The notes under the pieces: model-generated
Database searches by the model: none
Seen by the model: only the letters and a program-made list of their open reading frames with translations
Told to the model about the DNA's origin: nothing
Made by a program: the position numbers and the translations under genes
Shown: in pieces, positions 44,917 to 54,525 of the stretch
Numbering within the stretch: the stretch's first letter is position 1
How the letters are laid out: every line of letters begins with the position of its first letter
Assembly: GCA_020622105.1 (NCBI GenBank)
Contig: JAHRYP010000005.1
Location: 33,113 to 97,112 of the forward strand
Source: Methylotenera sp.
GTDB lineage: Bacteria; Pseudomonadota; Gammaproteobacteria; Burkholderiales; Methylophilaceae
DNA length: 64,000 bases
Direction: 5' to 3'

Positions 44917-47136
44917 TCAAATCGGTGTCAGTTTGGCGAATTCCATTGCCAGCCATTTCAGGCCTTCACGCCCAAAATTCACTTGTACGCGCATGTCGTT
45001 GGCATTGCCTTCGTAGCTCACTACAACGCCGTTGCCGAATTTGCTATGTGCAACCTGTTGCCCGATTTTCCACGGCATAGCATTTTTCTGGTTGCTACTC
45101 TGCTGTTTGCTCATCATGGCAGGCAGTTCGCTGTAATCGCGGTTGCTGCCGGATTTTGCAACAGGTTTGCTGTTTAAGTGCTTGAGGAGCTCGTCCGGAA
45201 TTTCATCCAGAAAGCGTGACGGGATGCCGTAACGCACTTGCCCGTGTAGCATGCGGCTTTGCGCGTGACTGATATACAGGCGCTGTCTGGCACGCGTTAC
45301 CGCTACATACATCAGGCGGCGCTCTTCTTCCAGGCCATTGGCCTCAAAGGTGCTTTGCTCATGCGGGAATAAACCTTCTTCCACTCCGCTGAGAAATACG
45401 GCTTTGAATTCCAGCCCTTTGGATGCATGCACCGTCATCAGTTGCAGGGCTTCACGGCCAACATCGGCTTGATGCTCGCCTGCTTCCAAGCTGGCATGGC
45501 TTAAGAACTGCGTCAGTAAGTCCTGCTCGGTTTCCCCGTCTACATTGTTATGGTTGCCGAAATCCTGTTTAGTAAAAGCAACCGCTGCCGTAACCAGTTC
45601 ATTCAAGTTGGCAATGCGGTCTTCACCTTCTTTTTCATTCTCGTAGTGCGCTTTCAGGCCGGATAGCGTGGTTGCTAATTCAGCCAGTTCTGCCAGCGTG
45701 ATGCCATAGGCTTCATCCACCATCTGCCGGATCAGGGCAACAAATCCTTCAACGCCTTTAGCGCCGGGTTTACCATTGCCTACCTTATTGATTGCAGCCT
45801 GCCACAAGCTGCAGTTTTCGGCGCGGGCGGATTCCTGTAGTTGTTCCAGACCGCGGGCACCAATGCCGCGTGCCGGGAAGTTAATCACGCGTAACAGTGC
45901 AGTATCGTCATTGGCATTGGCAATCAGACGCATGTAAGCAAGTGCGTGCTTGATTTCAGCACGTTCGAAAAAGCGTAAGCCGCCATATACGCGATAAGGT
46001 AAGTTGGCTGAGAAAAATGCGTGCTCCAGAATGCGTGACTGAGCATTGGACCGGTAGAGCAGGGCGATTTCGCCAAGCTCGGTGCCTTCTGCATGTAGCA
46101 TCTTGATTTCATCGACGATGAACTGTGCTTCGTCATTATCGTTATAAGCCTGATAGACGCGTATCGGCTCACCGGCGCCGGCCGATGTCCACAGGTTTTT
46201 GCCCAGACGGTTTTTATTGTGCGAAATAATCGCATTAGCAGCATTCAGAATATTGCTGTGTGAACGGTAGTTTTCTTCCAGTTTCACCACGTGCTGGATA
46301 TGGAAGTCACTTTCAAAATCACGCATATTACCTACGCGTGCACCACGGAAGCCGTAGATGGATTGATCGTCATCACCTACTGCAAACATGCAATTATCTT
46401 TGCCCGCGAGCAGTTTTAGCCACAGATATTGCAGGCGGTTAGTATCCTGAAATTCATCCACCAAAATGTATTTGAAACGGTTTTGGTAGTGTTGGCGGAT
46501 ATTACTATCGCGCTCCAATAATTCATAGCAACGCAATAACAGTTCAGCAAAATCAGCCACACCGTCACGCTGGCATTGCTTGTCGTATTCTTCAAAGATT
46601 TCTCGCAGCTTTTGGGTGTGCGGGTCATAGGCATCTACTGCATGCGCACGCAGGCCTTCATCTTTGCAGCCGTTGATGAAATTCTGCACCTGTTTCGGCG
46701 GGAATTTCTCATCATCCACATTCAGTAGTTTCATTAAACGTTTAATGACAGAGAGCTGGTCTGCAATATCTAAAATCTGGAAACTTGGTGGCAAACCAGC
46801 TTCGCGGTGGTGCGCGCGTAACAGGCGATTACATAGTCCGTGGAATGTACCAACCCACATGCCGCGCGTGTTGATTGGCAGCGATGCCGTAATGCGGGTG
46901 AGCATTTCTTTTGCGGCTTTGTTGGTAAAAGTAACCGCGAGCAGGCCAGTCGGTGAAACCTGTCCGGTTTGAATCAGCCAGGCGATACGCGCAGTCAATA
47001 CACGTGTTTTGCCACTGCCTGCACCTGCCAAAATCAGTGCAGATTGCTGCGGGAGCGTGACTGCTTCGAGCTGTTTATTATTGAGTCCGGCGAGGAGCGG
47101 GTCTTGAGTTGTGCTATGTGGATTTTGGCTATTCAT
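44917..47136 (-). CDS. uvrD: DNA helicase II, UvrD/Rep family
   Basis: A 739-residue superfamily 1 3'-5' helicase for nucleotide excision and mismatch repair. I chose the ATG at 47134-47136; an ATG at 47145 and a GTG at 47160 are alternatives. Motifs are LNNKQLEAVT (Q motif region), ILAGAGSGKTRVLTARI (Walker A), VDEFQDTNRLQ (Walker B), DDQSIYGFRGARV, TVHASKGLEFKAVFLSGVEE and YVAVTRARQRLYISHA. The C-terminal GQQVAHSKFGNGVVVSYEG is the UvrD/PcrA tail that contacts RNA polymerase. Length fits UvrD (720 aa) more than Rep (673 aa). Confidence 0.93.
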   Translation of the reverse strand: MNSQNPHSTTQDPLLAGLNNKQLEAVTLPQQSALILAGAGSGKTRVLTARIAWLIQTGQVSPTGLLAVTFTNKAAKEMLTRITASLPINTRGMWVGTFHGLCNRLLRAHHREAGLPPSFQILDIADQLSVIKRLMKLLNVDDEKFPPKQVQNFINGCKDEGLRAHAVDAYDPHTQKLREIFEEYDKQCQRDGVADFAELLLRCYELLERDSNIRQHYQNRFKYILVDEFQDTNRLQYLWLKLLAGKDNCMFAVGDDDQSIYGFRGARVGNMRDFESDFHIQHVVKLEENYRSHSNILNAANAIISHNKNRLGKNLWTSAGAGEPIRVYQAYNDNDEAQFIVDEIKMLHAEGTELGEIALLYRSNAQSRILEHAFFSANLPYRVYGGLRFFERAEIKHALAYMRLIANANDDTALLRVINFPARGIGARGLEQLQESARAENCSLWQAAINKVGNGKPGAKGVEGFVALIRQMVDEAYGITLAELAELATTLSGLKAHYENEKEGEDRIANLNELVTAAVAFTKQDFGNHNNVDGETEQDLLTQFLSHASLEAGEHQADVGREALQLMTVHASKGLEFKAVFLSGVEEGLFPHEQSTFEANGLEEERRLMYVAVTRARQRLYISHAQSRMLHGQVRYGIPSRFLDEIPDELLKHLNSKPVAKSGSNRDYSELPAMMSKQQSSNQKNAMPWKIGQQVAHSKFGNGVVVSYEGNANDMRVQVNFGREGLKWLAMEFAKLTPI

Positions 47137-47268
47137 AGCCGACATTCTAACATGACTCACTAAGCCTGATTTTGCTGTAGCTTACACAATGAAATTGTAC
47201 TGAAACAAAGCAATAAAACGTTTGAATGATTGTTGCTTTTAAAGGGCGGCGGGTTATTTTGTAATAAA

Positions 47269-47298
47269 TTGTAAAAAATCAGAACTAAACAATATATT
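47269..47298 (+). promoter_or_regulatory. Candidate sigma-70 promoter for a small RNA
   Basis: TTGTAA (47269-47274) and TATATT (47293-47298) are separated by 18 bases. A start site near 47305 would place three hairpins and a strong terminator in one short transcript. Confidence 0.5.
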
Positions 47299-47304
47299 GG
47301 CTAG

Positions 47305-47419
47305 TCGTATTACCAGATAACGAAAGTTATCTTTCCGCTTCTTTCCTCCCTGAGCGGAAGCCTTAGACGATGAGGCGTTTTCGACCCCGATTTCTTCCCC
47401 TTAATCGGGGTCTTTTTTT
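47305..47419 (+). ncRNA. Candidate trans-acting small RNA (three hairpins, C-rich loops)
   Basis: A 115-base stretch in the 419-base gap between uvrD and the dioxygenase gene folds into three successive hairpins. Hairpin 1: AGATAAC / GTTATCT (47315-47332) with a GAAA tetraloop. Hairpin 2: TTCCGCT / AGCGGAA (47333-47359) with a 13-base loop TCTTTCCTCCCTG. Hairpin 3: GACCCCGATT / AATCGGGGTC (47383-47412) with loop TCTTCCCCTT, followed by seven T, a textbook intrinsic terminator with no coding gene in front of it. The CCUCC and UUCCCC loops could pair with Shine-Dalgarno sequences, as in anti-SD-loop small RNAs of other bacteria. No family is recognised. Confidence 0.6.
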
Positions 47420-47528
47420 GCCTGCTTTTTTGCAAGGTCTTGAACTGAACGTAAGTATAAACGCAATTTGTGAAATTTGTAAACAATTTGTAATTTAAAT
47501 GTAATTGTTATTATAAGTATTTGAAGTC

Positions 47529-47546
47529 ATTACATTTAGGTGTAAT
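47529..47546 (+). promoter_or_regulatory. Possible operator upstream of the dioxygenase gene
   Basis: ATTACA (47529-47534) and TGTAAT (47541-47546) are inverted repeats separated by six bases, 9 bases before the start codon and embedded in an AT-rich region with further TTGTAA/TTGTAATT repeats. A repressor site is plausible, but no regulator gene is adjacent. Confidence 0.35.
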
Positions 47547-47555
47547 TTAGTAGTG

Positions 47556-48356
47556 ATGAATAATAGTAGACTCCCCACTTTCTTCATCTCTCATGGCGGC
47601 GGTCCTTGGCCTTATATTGAAGACATGCGTCAGCGTTTTGCAGTTACCGCAGCGGAGTTGGCGAAGCTACCTGCTACATTGCCAGCAAAACCCAAAGCGA
47701 TTTTAATGATCACCGGGCATTGGGAAGCGCCGCAATTTACTGTGTCAACTTCAGAACATCCGTCGATGGAATACGATTACTATGGTTTTCCTGAGCATAC
47801 TTATCACTTGCAATATCCAGCGCCCGGCAATCCTGAACTCGCAAAAAGAGTACGTGATTTACTGAGCTCATCTGGCATTAAATGTGCAGAAGACCCTGAG
47901 CGCGGATTAGATCATGGCGTTTTTGTGCCTATGATGCTGATGTACCCAGATGCGGATATTCCAGTTGTGCTGCTATCAATGAAGTCCAGCTATGACCCAT
48001 TGGAGCATATCAAGCTGGGTGAAGCGCTGGCGCCATTACGTGATGAAGGCATATTGATTATTGGCAGCGGTTTAACTTATCACAACATGCGTGGTTTTGG
48101 CCGACCGGCGTCTCTAGAGCCATCTGTGCAATTTGAGCAGTATTTGTTTGAGGCGATATCTAACAATGATCCGCAGCAGCGTAATCAAGCATTGGTCAAT
48201 TGGGAACAAGCACCCTTTGCCCGCTTGGTACATCCAAGAGAGGATCATCTGATTCCGCTCATGGTGTTGGCGGGAGCGGCCGGAGAGGATATCGGCCAGC
48301 GTATTTTTACCGACACGGTGTTTGACGTGGTGATGGCTTCATACCGATTTGGCTAA
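47556..48356 (+). CDS. Class III extradiol dioxygenase (DODA/LigB-type)
   Basis: A 266-residue non-heme-iron dioxygenase of the 4,5-DOPA-dioxygenase-like group. Iron ligands are visible in FFISHGGGPWPYIEDMRQ (His about 14), MITGHWEAPQFTVSTSEHPS (His about 55) and RGLDHGVFVPMMLMYPDADI (His about 121). The later motif GSGLTYHNMRGFG holds the catalytic His. Substrates are catechol-type aromatics; E. coli YgiD is a homologue. I chose the ATG at 47556; a GTG one codon upstream is possible. It converges with the hydrolase gene, with a 4-base overlap of the ends. Confidence 0.88.
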   Translation: MNNSRLPTFFISHGGGPWPYIEDMRQRFAVTAAELAKLPATLPAKPKAILMITGHWEAPQFTVSTSEHPSMEYDYYGFPEHTYHLQYPAPGNPELAKRVRDLLSSSGIKCAEDPERGLDHGVFVPMMLMYPDADIPVVLLSMKSSYDPLEHIKLGEALAPLRDEGILIIGSGLTYHNMRGFGRPASLEPSVQFEQYLFEAISNNDPQQRNQALVNWEQAPFARLVHPREDHLIPLMVLAGAAGEDIGQRIFTDTVFDVVMASYRFG

Positions 48357-49111
48357 CTTTTAAGAAAATTGCCTACCCTCTCTATAAATGCTTGCGGTTG
48401 TTCTGCGTGTACCCAGTGGCCTGTGGGTAAACTGGAAAATTGGGCGTTTATAAAATTGGTTATGATATGTTCAATGTCTGCATCCTGAACATAATCACTA
48501 TGTTCGCCGCGGATAAACAGGCAAGGTTTTTCATAGTGTGCATTTTCACAAACGGCCTGTTGCAGGCCAGGGTAATTGGTTTTGAGTGCGGCCAGGTTGA
48601 TGCGCCACGCTAAGCTGTTATCTGATTTAATTAAATTCATGAGCAAAAATTGGCGCACCATCGCTTGCGGGATGCTGTTGCTCAATATTTTGTCTACCTC
48701 ATGGCGGCTTTGCAATGTGGTAAGGTCAATGGCCATCATCGCATCAATTAAATGGGTGTGTGCATCAGCATAAGCGCGCATCGCCATGTCGACCACAATT
48801 AATTTTTCGACCCGATCCGGATGGTGTGCAGCAAACTGCATCGCCACTTTTCCGCCCAACGAATGCCCCAGTAGATGAATGCGTTCCAAGCTGAGCGTAT
48901 CGCACAACTCAAGCAGGTCATCTGCCATATTGGCATAGGTTTGTGATGCACTATGGGGTGAGCTGCCATGGTTGCGTAAATCCACACATATCACTTGGTA
49001 GTGTTGCGAAGAATGTTTGGCAACCGTGCCCCAATTATTGCTAGCGCCAAATAAACCATGAAGCAGAATGAGTGGCTGACCTTGGCCTAGCGTTTGGTAA
49101 TGAAGTTGCAT
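48353..49111 (-). CDS. Alpha/beta hydrolase (YbfF-like esterase)
   Basis: A 252-residue alpha/beta-hydrolase. The oxyanion region is PLILLHGLFGASNNWGTVA (about 14-32), the catalytic Ser lies in HLLGHSLGGKVAMQFA (Ser about 87), the Asp is near GEHSDYVQDADIE, and the His is in TGHWVHAEQPQAF. This pattern matches the YbfF acyl-ester esterase group. The biological substrate is unknown. Confidence 0.9.
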   Translation of the reverse strand: MQLHYQTLGQGQPLILLHGLFGASNNWGTVAKHSSQHYQVICVDLRNHGSSPHSASQTYANMADDLLELCDTLSLERIHLLGHSLGGKVAMQFAAHHPDRVEKLIVVDMAMRAYADAHTHLIDAMMAIDLTTLQSRHEVDKILSNSIPQAMVRQFLLMNLIKSDNSLAWRINLAALKTNYPGLQQAVCENAHYEKPCLFIRGEHSDYVQDADIEHIITNFINAQFSSLPTGHWVHAEQPQAFIERVGNFLKS

Positions 49112-49173
49112 GGGGGAGTTGTTGTAAACGATACTAATAGGATATTGGTGTTGGGGATGTTGGTGTTACAAGG

Positions 49174-49195
49174 CAGGGGGCTTGTTTGCCCCCTG
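49174..49195. terminator. GC-rich hairpin between FKBP and hydrolase genes
   Basis: CAGGGGGC (49174-49181) and GCCCCCTG (49188-49195) form a perfect 8-base-pair stem with loop TTGTTT, right after the stop of the leftward FKBP gene. There is little T-run on the exit side, so efficiency is uncertain. Confidence 0.5.
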
Positions 49196-49208
49196 TAAGT
49201 TCTAGCGT

Positions 49209-49835
49209 TTACTCAATTGCCAATAATTCAACGTCAAATATCAGTGTTGCATCTGGACCAATGACAGGGCCGCTGCCGGTTGCGCCGTAGGCTAAATTTG
49301 ATGGAATAGTTAACTCAAATTTACTGCCCACTTGCATTAACTGCAAGCCTTCAATCCAACCCGCAATCACACCCGTCACCGGGAAAACGATAGGTTCGCC
49401 GCGGTCATAAGAACTGTCAAATACCGTACCATCAATCAATGTGCCTCTGTAATGCACTTTTACGCGATCACTTTTGCCTGGTTTTGCACCATCACCGGCG
49501 ATCAATGATTTATATTGCAGGCCGCTATCAGTAGTGATTACACCTTCTTTTTTACCGTTTTCTGCTAGATAAGCTGCGCCTTCAGCTCTGTTTTTTGCAG
49601 ACTGTTCGGCTTGTACCGCCATTTGTTTTTCTTGACTCTCTTTTTGTACTTGTTCAACCGTGCTTCTTTTTTCAGCATCAGTTAAGCGTGATGGGTTTCC
49701 CGCCATTACATCGCTAACTGCTAGTGCGACGGCAGCAGGATCAAGCTCCAGTGCGTCATTTTTAAGTTGATGCGCCATGTTTTCACCAACAATGTAACTT
49801 AAACGTTGGGTTAATGTATCTAATGCAATTGTCAT
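49209..49835 (-). CDS. FKBP-type peptidyl-prolyl cis-trans isomerase
   Basis: A 208-residue isomerase with an N-terminal helical dimerisation domain (TLTQRLSYIVGENMAHQLKN, about 5-24) and a C-terminal FKBP domain (about 100-208) with VKVHYRGTLIDGTVFDSSYD, VIAGWIEGLQLMQVGSKFEL and LAYGATGSGPVIGPDATLIF. This is the FklB/FkpA/Mip layout. I chose the ATG at 49833-49835, since the upstream in-frame extension of 28 residues is not conserved-looking. There is no signal peptide in the chosen form, so a cytoplasmic FklB-like role is likely. Confidence 0.93.
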   Translation of the reverse strand: MTIALDTLTQRLSYIVGENMAHQLKNDALELDPAAVALAVSDVMAGNPSRLTDAEKRSTVEQVQKESQEKQMAVQAEQSAKNRAEGAAYLAENGKKEGVITTDSGLQYKSLIAGDGAKPGKSDRVKVHYRGTLIDGTVFDSSYDRGEPIVFPVTGVIAGWIEGLQLMQVGSKFELTIPSNLAYGATGSGPVIGPDATLIFDVELLAIE

Positions 49836-49912
49836 TATTTTCTTTCGTAATTTGAGGGAGATGTCAGGGGTGCGAATAGCACAAAACATAATTATGACGG
49901 AGAAGTGTATAG

Positions 49913-49944
49913 AAAACAAAACCCGCCGTAGCGGGTTTTGTTTT
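49913..49944 (-). terminator. Intrinsic terminator of groESL
   Basis: AAAACAAAACCCGC and GCGGGTTTTGTTTT form a perfect 14-base-pair stem with loop CGTA. On the minus strand the T-rich arm follows the GC core, so it ends the groES-groEL transcript; it can work in both directions. Confidence 0.82.
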
Positions 49945-49978
49945 TACAGTGCTGCTTAGAGCATTTCAGCTTCAATGC

Positions 49979-50065
49979 GATGGTGAGGCTAGGCGGTGAG
50001 TCATCTGCGACGCAGACAGTACGTTAAGTACGGCAAGGAGCAGATGACGAAACCAACAACGCATC
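49979..50065. repeat. Palindromic intergenic repeat downstream of groEL
   Basis: An imperfect palindrome with arms GTCATCTGC (50000-50008) and GCAGATGAC (50040-50048) around GTACgttaaGTAC, flanked by GGTGAGGCTAGGCGGTGA and the partner-like CGAAACCAACAACGCATC. I believe related sequences occur as dispersed repeats in other betaproteobacteria. It is structurally like the palindrome at 60165-60232. Confidence 0.7.
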
Positions 50066-50087
50066 ACCGATGCAGTGAAGAATGAAA

Positions 50088-51743
<1,656 letters not shown>

Positions 51744-51773
51744 CTACGAAAAATGTTCTTTGGAAGCTTTTAA

Positions 51774-52064
51774 TTACGCTTCAACAATTGCCATGATGTC
51801 TTCTTCACGCATCACCAAAACTTCTTCACCGTCTACTTTAACGGTTTGGCCTGCGTATTTGCCGAATAACACTTTGTCGCCAACTTTAACGTCCAGCGCA
51901 ATAGCTTTGCCGCTATCATCTTTTTTACCGTTACCAACAGCGATAACAACACCTTGGTCAGGTTTTTCAGTAGCAGAATCCGGAATCACGATGCCAGATG
52001 CGGTTGTACGTTCTTCTTCTGAGCGTTTAACAATCACGCGGTCATGTAATGGACGAACTTTCAT
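51774..52064 (-). CDS. groES: 10 kDa co-chaperonin GroES
   Basis: A 96-residue co-chaperonin starting [20 protein letters not shown]. The mobile loop is [19 protein letters not shown] (about 20-38) and the roof motif follows in [17 protein letters not shown]. It forms the seven-membered lid of GroEL. A strong ribosome binding site (AAGGAGAAATCT) precedes the ATG. The 5' untranslated region begins just after the CIRCE element. Confidence 0.98.
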   Translation of the reverse strand: MKVRPLHDRVIVKRSEEERTTASGIVIPDSATEKPDQGVVIAVGNGKKDDSGKAIALDVKVGDKVLFGKYAGQTVKVDGEEVLVMREEDIMAIVEA

Positions 52065-52133
52065 TAGATTTCTCCTTGAGTTATGCTTAAAATTGGTATT
52101 ACTTAAATTTAGTATTCTTTCTGGTGCGTGATT

Positions 52134-52160
52134 TTAGCACTCACACACTTCGATTGCTAA
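52134..52160. promoter_or_regulatory. CIRCE operator (HrcA binding site) upstream of groESL
   Basis: TTAGCACTC (52134-52142) and GATTGCTAA (52152-52160) are separated by nine bases. The CIRCE consensus is TTAGCACTC-N9-GAGTGCTAA, so one arm is perfect and the other differs at one base (T for G). It lies 70 bases before the groES start and would give heat-shock control through HrcA. Confidence 0.88.
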
Positions 52161-52221
52161 TGTTGCGACCAATTTTGTTTTTTCAAGTGCTATTTATAAA
52201 AAAATTTACAGGAATTTCCTT

Positions 52222-52803
52222 TTGACCGATCAAACCATCGCTGCATCACAAAAACCGGAAGTCACCATTCAGCAGCTTAACCTTGGCTACAACGTCCAGC
52301 AGGATAGACTGTTGCTACGCGTTGGCCTCAGTGACGATACCGAGCTGGTGTTATGGATTACCAATCGTATTGCCAGACAATTATGGCAGTTGCTGAACGG
52401 TGAAACTTACTTGCCTACGGCTGACTCTATTCAGTCTGAAGCTTCACCTGCCAATGCAGTAGCGCAATTTGAACAAGAAGCACAGGCAGTTGAAAATCTG
52501 AAAAAGATGGATTTTGCAACCAAGTATCAGCCGCGCAAGGATATGCTGAATGATGGTGCATTGCTGGCAACCCAGCTAAAGCTTTCCGGCGACAGTATCA
52601 AGCATCTGGATGTGATCTGCCTGGAAGGCGTTACTGTCGGCATGAATCTACCGCAGCCGCTTATTTTGGCGCTGTGCAATATGCTGCAGCTTTCAGTGAG
52701 GGAGTCGGGTTGGAATATTGGTGCCAAAGTCATGCCGCAGCCACAGATCAATACAGAAGAGTCGGCTGATAGCACCACAGAAAAAAATAAGGTACTGCAT
52801 TAA
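52222..52803 (+). CDS. Conserved hypothetical protein
   Basis: A 193-residue soluble protein I do not recognise. It must start at the TTG codon 52222-52224, since no ATG occurs near the N-terminus and an AGGA ribosome binding site lies at 52210-52213. The N-terminal part (QQLNLGYNVQQDRLLLRVGL, then DTELVLWITNRIARQLWQLL) looks like a beta-strand pair and a helix. The C-terminal part has VTVGMNLPQPLILALCNMLQ. There is no signal peptide or membrane helix. Its stop overlaps the aldo/keto reductase start by one base (TAATG), so the two are translationally coupled. It is divergent from groES. Confidence 0.7.
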   Translation: MTDQTIAASQKPEVTIQQLNLGYNVQQDRLLLRVGLSDDTELVLWITNRIARQLWQLLNGETYLPTADSIQSEASPANAVAQFEQEAQAVENLKKMDFATKYQPRKDMLNDGALLATQLKLSGDSIKHLDVICLEGVTVGMNLPQPLILALCNMLQLSVRESGWNIGAKVMPQPQINTEESADSTTEKNKVLH

Positions 52804-53861
52804 TGGAATATAGCAAACTTGGCAACACTGATTTAGAAGTATCTAAAATCTGCTTGGGTACCATGACGTATGGCGACCAGAATACAGAAGCAGAAGCGCA
52901 TGAGCAGCTGGATTATGCCCTGGCGCAAGGCATTAATTTTATAGATACCGCTGAAATGTACCCGGTGCCGCCTAAAGCCGAAACTTATACGCGTACCGAA
53001 ACCATGGTGGGTAACTGGCTTAAAAAGCAGCAGCGCGACAAGATTATATTAGGCGGAAAAGTAGCAGGGCCGCGGCGCGGCATGGATTGGATACGCGGCG
53101 GGCCGCCTTCGCTGGACCGTGCCAATATTCGTGCGGCGATTGAAGCTTCACTCAAGCGGCTGCAAACGGATTACATTGATGTCTACCAGCTGCACTGGCC
53201 GGAACGCAATGTGCCGATGTTCGGGCAATACCAGTTTGACCCGACGCAGGAGTTGGATGCAGATGACAAACAAAGACAGTGGGTGAGCATTCATAATCAG
53301 CTAGAGACATTGTCCGAGCTGGTGCAAGAGGGCAAAGTACGTGCGATCGGCTTATCCAACGAGCAGCCGTGGGGCTTGATGGAGTTTCTGCGTATCGCCA
53401 AAGAATATAATCTGCCAAGAGTAGCGACGGTGCAGAACTGCTATAACCTGATCAATCGCGGTATGGAATTTGGCATGGCTGAAGTGCTGCATCGCGAGAA
53501 TGTGAGCCTGCTTGCGTATTCCCCGCTGGCATTCGGACATTTAACCGCAAAATATATTGATAATCCGGAAGCTAAAGGCCGTGTCACCATGTTTTTAGGT
53601 TATGCGCAGCGGTATAAAAAACCGGGGGTTTTTCCTGCAAGTGCTGCTTATGCCAAGCTTGCAAGGGCGTATGGCCTGACACCAACGCAGCTCGCATTGG
53701 GCTTTGTTTATCATCGCTGGTTTGTAAAAAGCACCATCATCGGCGCTACGACTATGGCGCAGCTTAAAGAAAATATTGATGCCTGGCAGACAAAGCTGGC
53801 ACCAGAAATACTGGCAGAAATTGAACAACTGCATCTGACAATGATGAACCCGGCACCTTAG
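52803..53861 (+). CDS. Aldo/keto reductase (Tas-like)
   Basis: A 352-residue NADPH-dependent oxidoreductase. Motifs are KICLGTMTYGDQNTEAEAHE (about 15-34), INFIDTAEMYPVPP with the catalytic Asp/Tyr (about 48-61), ILGGKVAGPRRGM with the Lys, and YIDVYQLHWPERNVPMFG with the His (about 121-138). The PMFG insertion and length fit E. coli Tas. The substrate is unknown. It is coupled to the upstream hypothetical gene. Confidence 0.93.
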   Translation: MEYSKLGNTDLEVSKICLGTMTYGDQNTEAEAHEQLDYALAQGINFIDTAEMYPVPPKAETYTRTETMVGNWLKKQQRDKIILGGKVAGPRRGMDWIRGGPPSLDRANIRAAIEASLKRLQTDYIDVYQLHWPERNVPMFGQYQFDPTQELDADDKQRQWVSIHNQLETLSELVQEGKVRAIGLSNEQPWGLMEFLRIAKEYNLPRVATVQNCYNLINRGMEFGMAEVLHRENVSLLAYSPLAFGHLTAKYIDNPEAKGRVTMFLGYAQRYKKPGVFPASAAYAKLARAYGLTPTQLALGFVYHRWFVKSTIIGATTMAQLKENIDAWQTKLAPEILAEIEQLHLTMMNPAP

Positions 53862-53869
53862 TGTCAGTA

Positions 53870-54499
53870 TTAAGGTTTTTGTTTGCTGCCGGATAAACTT
53901 GCGCCAATAATGATGCAAGCCAACCCGATTGCCAGTCCGGACAATATGATACTGGCCATGTGCTCACGCACGAATGGAATCTCGCCGAAGAAATAGCCTG
54001 CGAGCATCAGTGACGCGATCCAGAAACTGGTACCGATGTTGGCGGCAATAAAATATTGGCCGAACGGCATTCTGCTGACCCCTGCCAGAAAAGGCGCAAA
54101 GGTGCGTACAACCGCGATAAATGGTGATATTAGTAAAGTCGTTTTGCCGTGTTTCTTATAAAAAATACGGGTACGTTCCAGCGCTTTCCTGTTTATCCAT
54201 CGGTACCGGTGTGAATCTAAACTTTCACCAACCATAGCGCCGATTCTGTAGCTGATCAGATTGCCGCATAACGCCGCGATCATGAGTGTTGCCATCATGA
54301 CCGGCAGTTCAAGTGCACCTAGTTTGCAGAATGAGCCGGTGATAAATATGAGCGGATCTCCGGGCAGAAAAAATAATGGCAGCAAGCCAATTTCACACAC
54401 AATGATGATGAATAAAATGGCGTATATGAGATTGCCGTGGGCGGCAATCACACTGCCAAGCTGCGTGTCGAGACTGGTGAAGAAATGCAGAATATCCAT
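53870..54499 (-). CDS. DedA family membrane protein
   Basis: A 209-residue inner-membrane protein of the DedA/SNARE-associated family, implicated in undecaprenyl-phosphate or phospholipid translocation. Motifs are ETGLLPLFFLPGDPLIF-like EIGLLPLFFLPGDPLIFITG (about 37-56), FYKKHGKTTLLISPFIAVVR (about 112-131) and the FAPFLAGVSRMPFGQY motif with conserved Arg and Gly. Conserved Glu and Asp in the first motif and Arg residues in the second are those shown to be needed in other members. Confidence 0.93.
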   Translation of the reverse strand: MDILHFFTSLDTQLGSVIAAHGNLIYAILFIIIVCEIGLLPLFFLPGDPLIFITGSFCKLGALELPVMMATLMIAALCGNLISYRIGAMVGESLDSHRYRWINRKALERTRIFYKKHGKTTLLISPFIAVVRTFAPFLAGVSRMPFGQYFIAANIGTSFWIASLMLAGYFFGEIPFVREHMASIILSGLAIGLACIIIGASLSGSKQKP

Positions 54500-54525
54500 T
54501 AAGCGCAGCCTCTTTTATTAAAACT

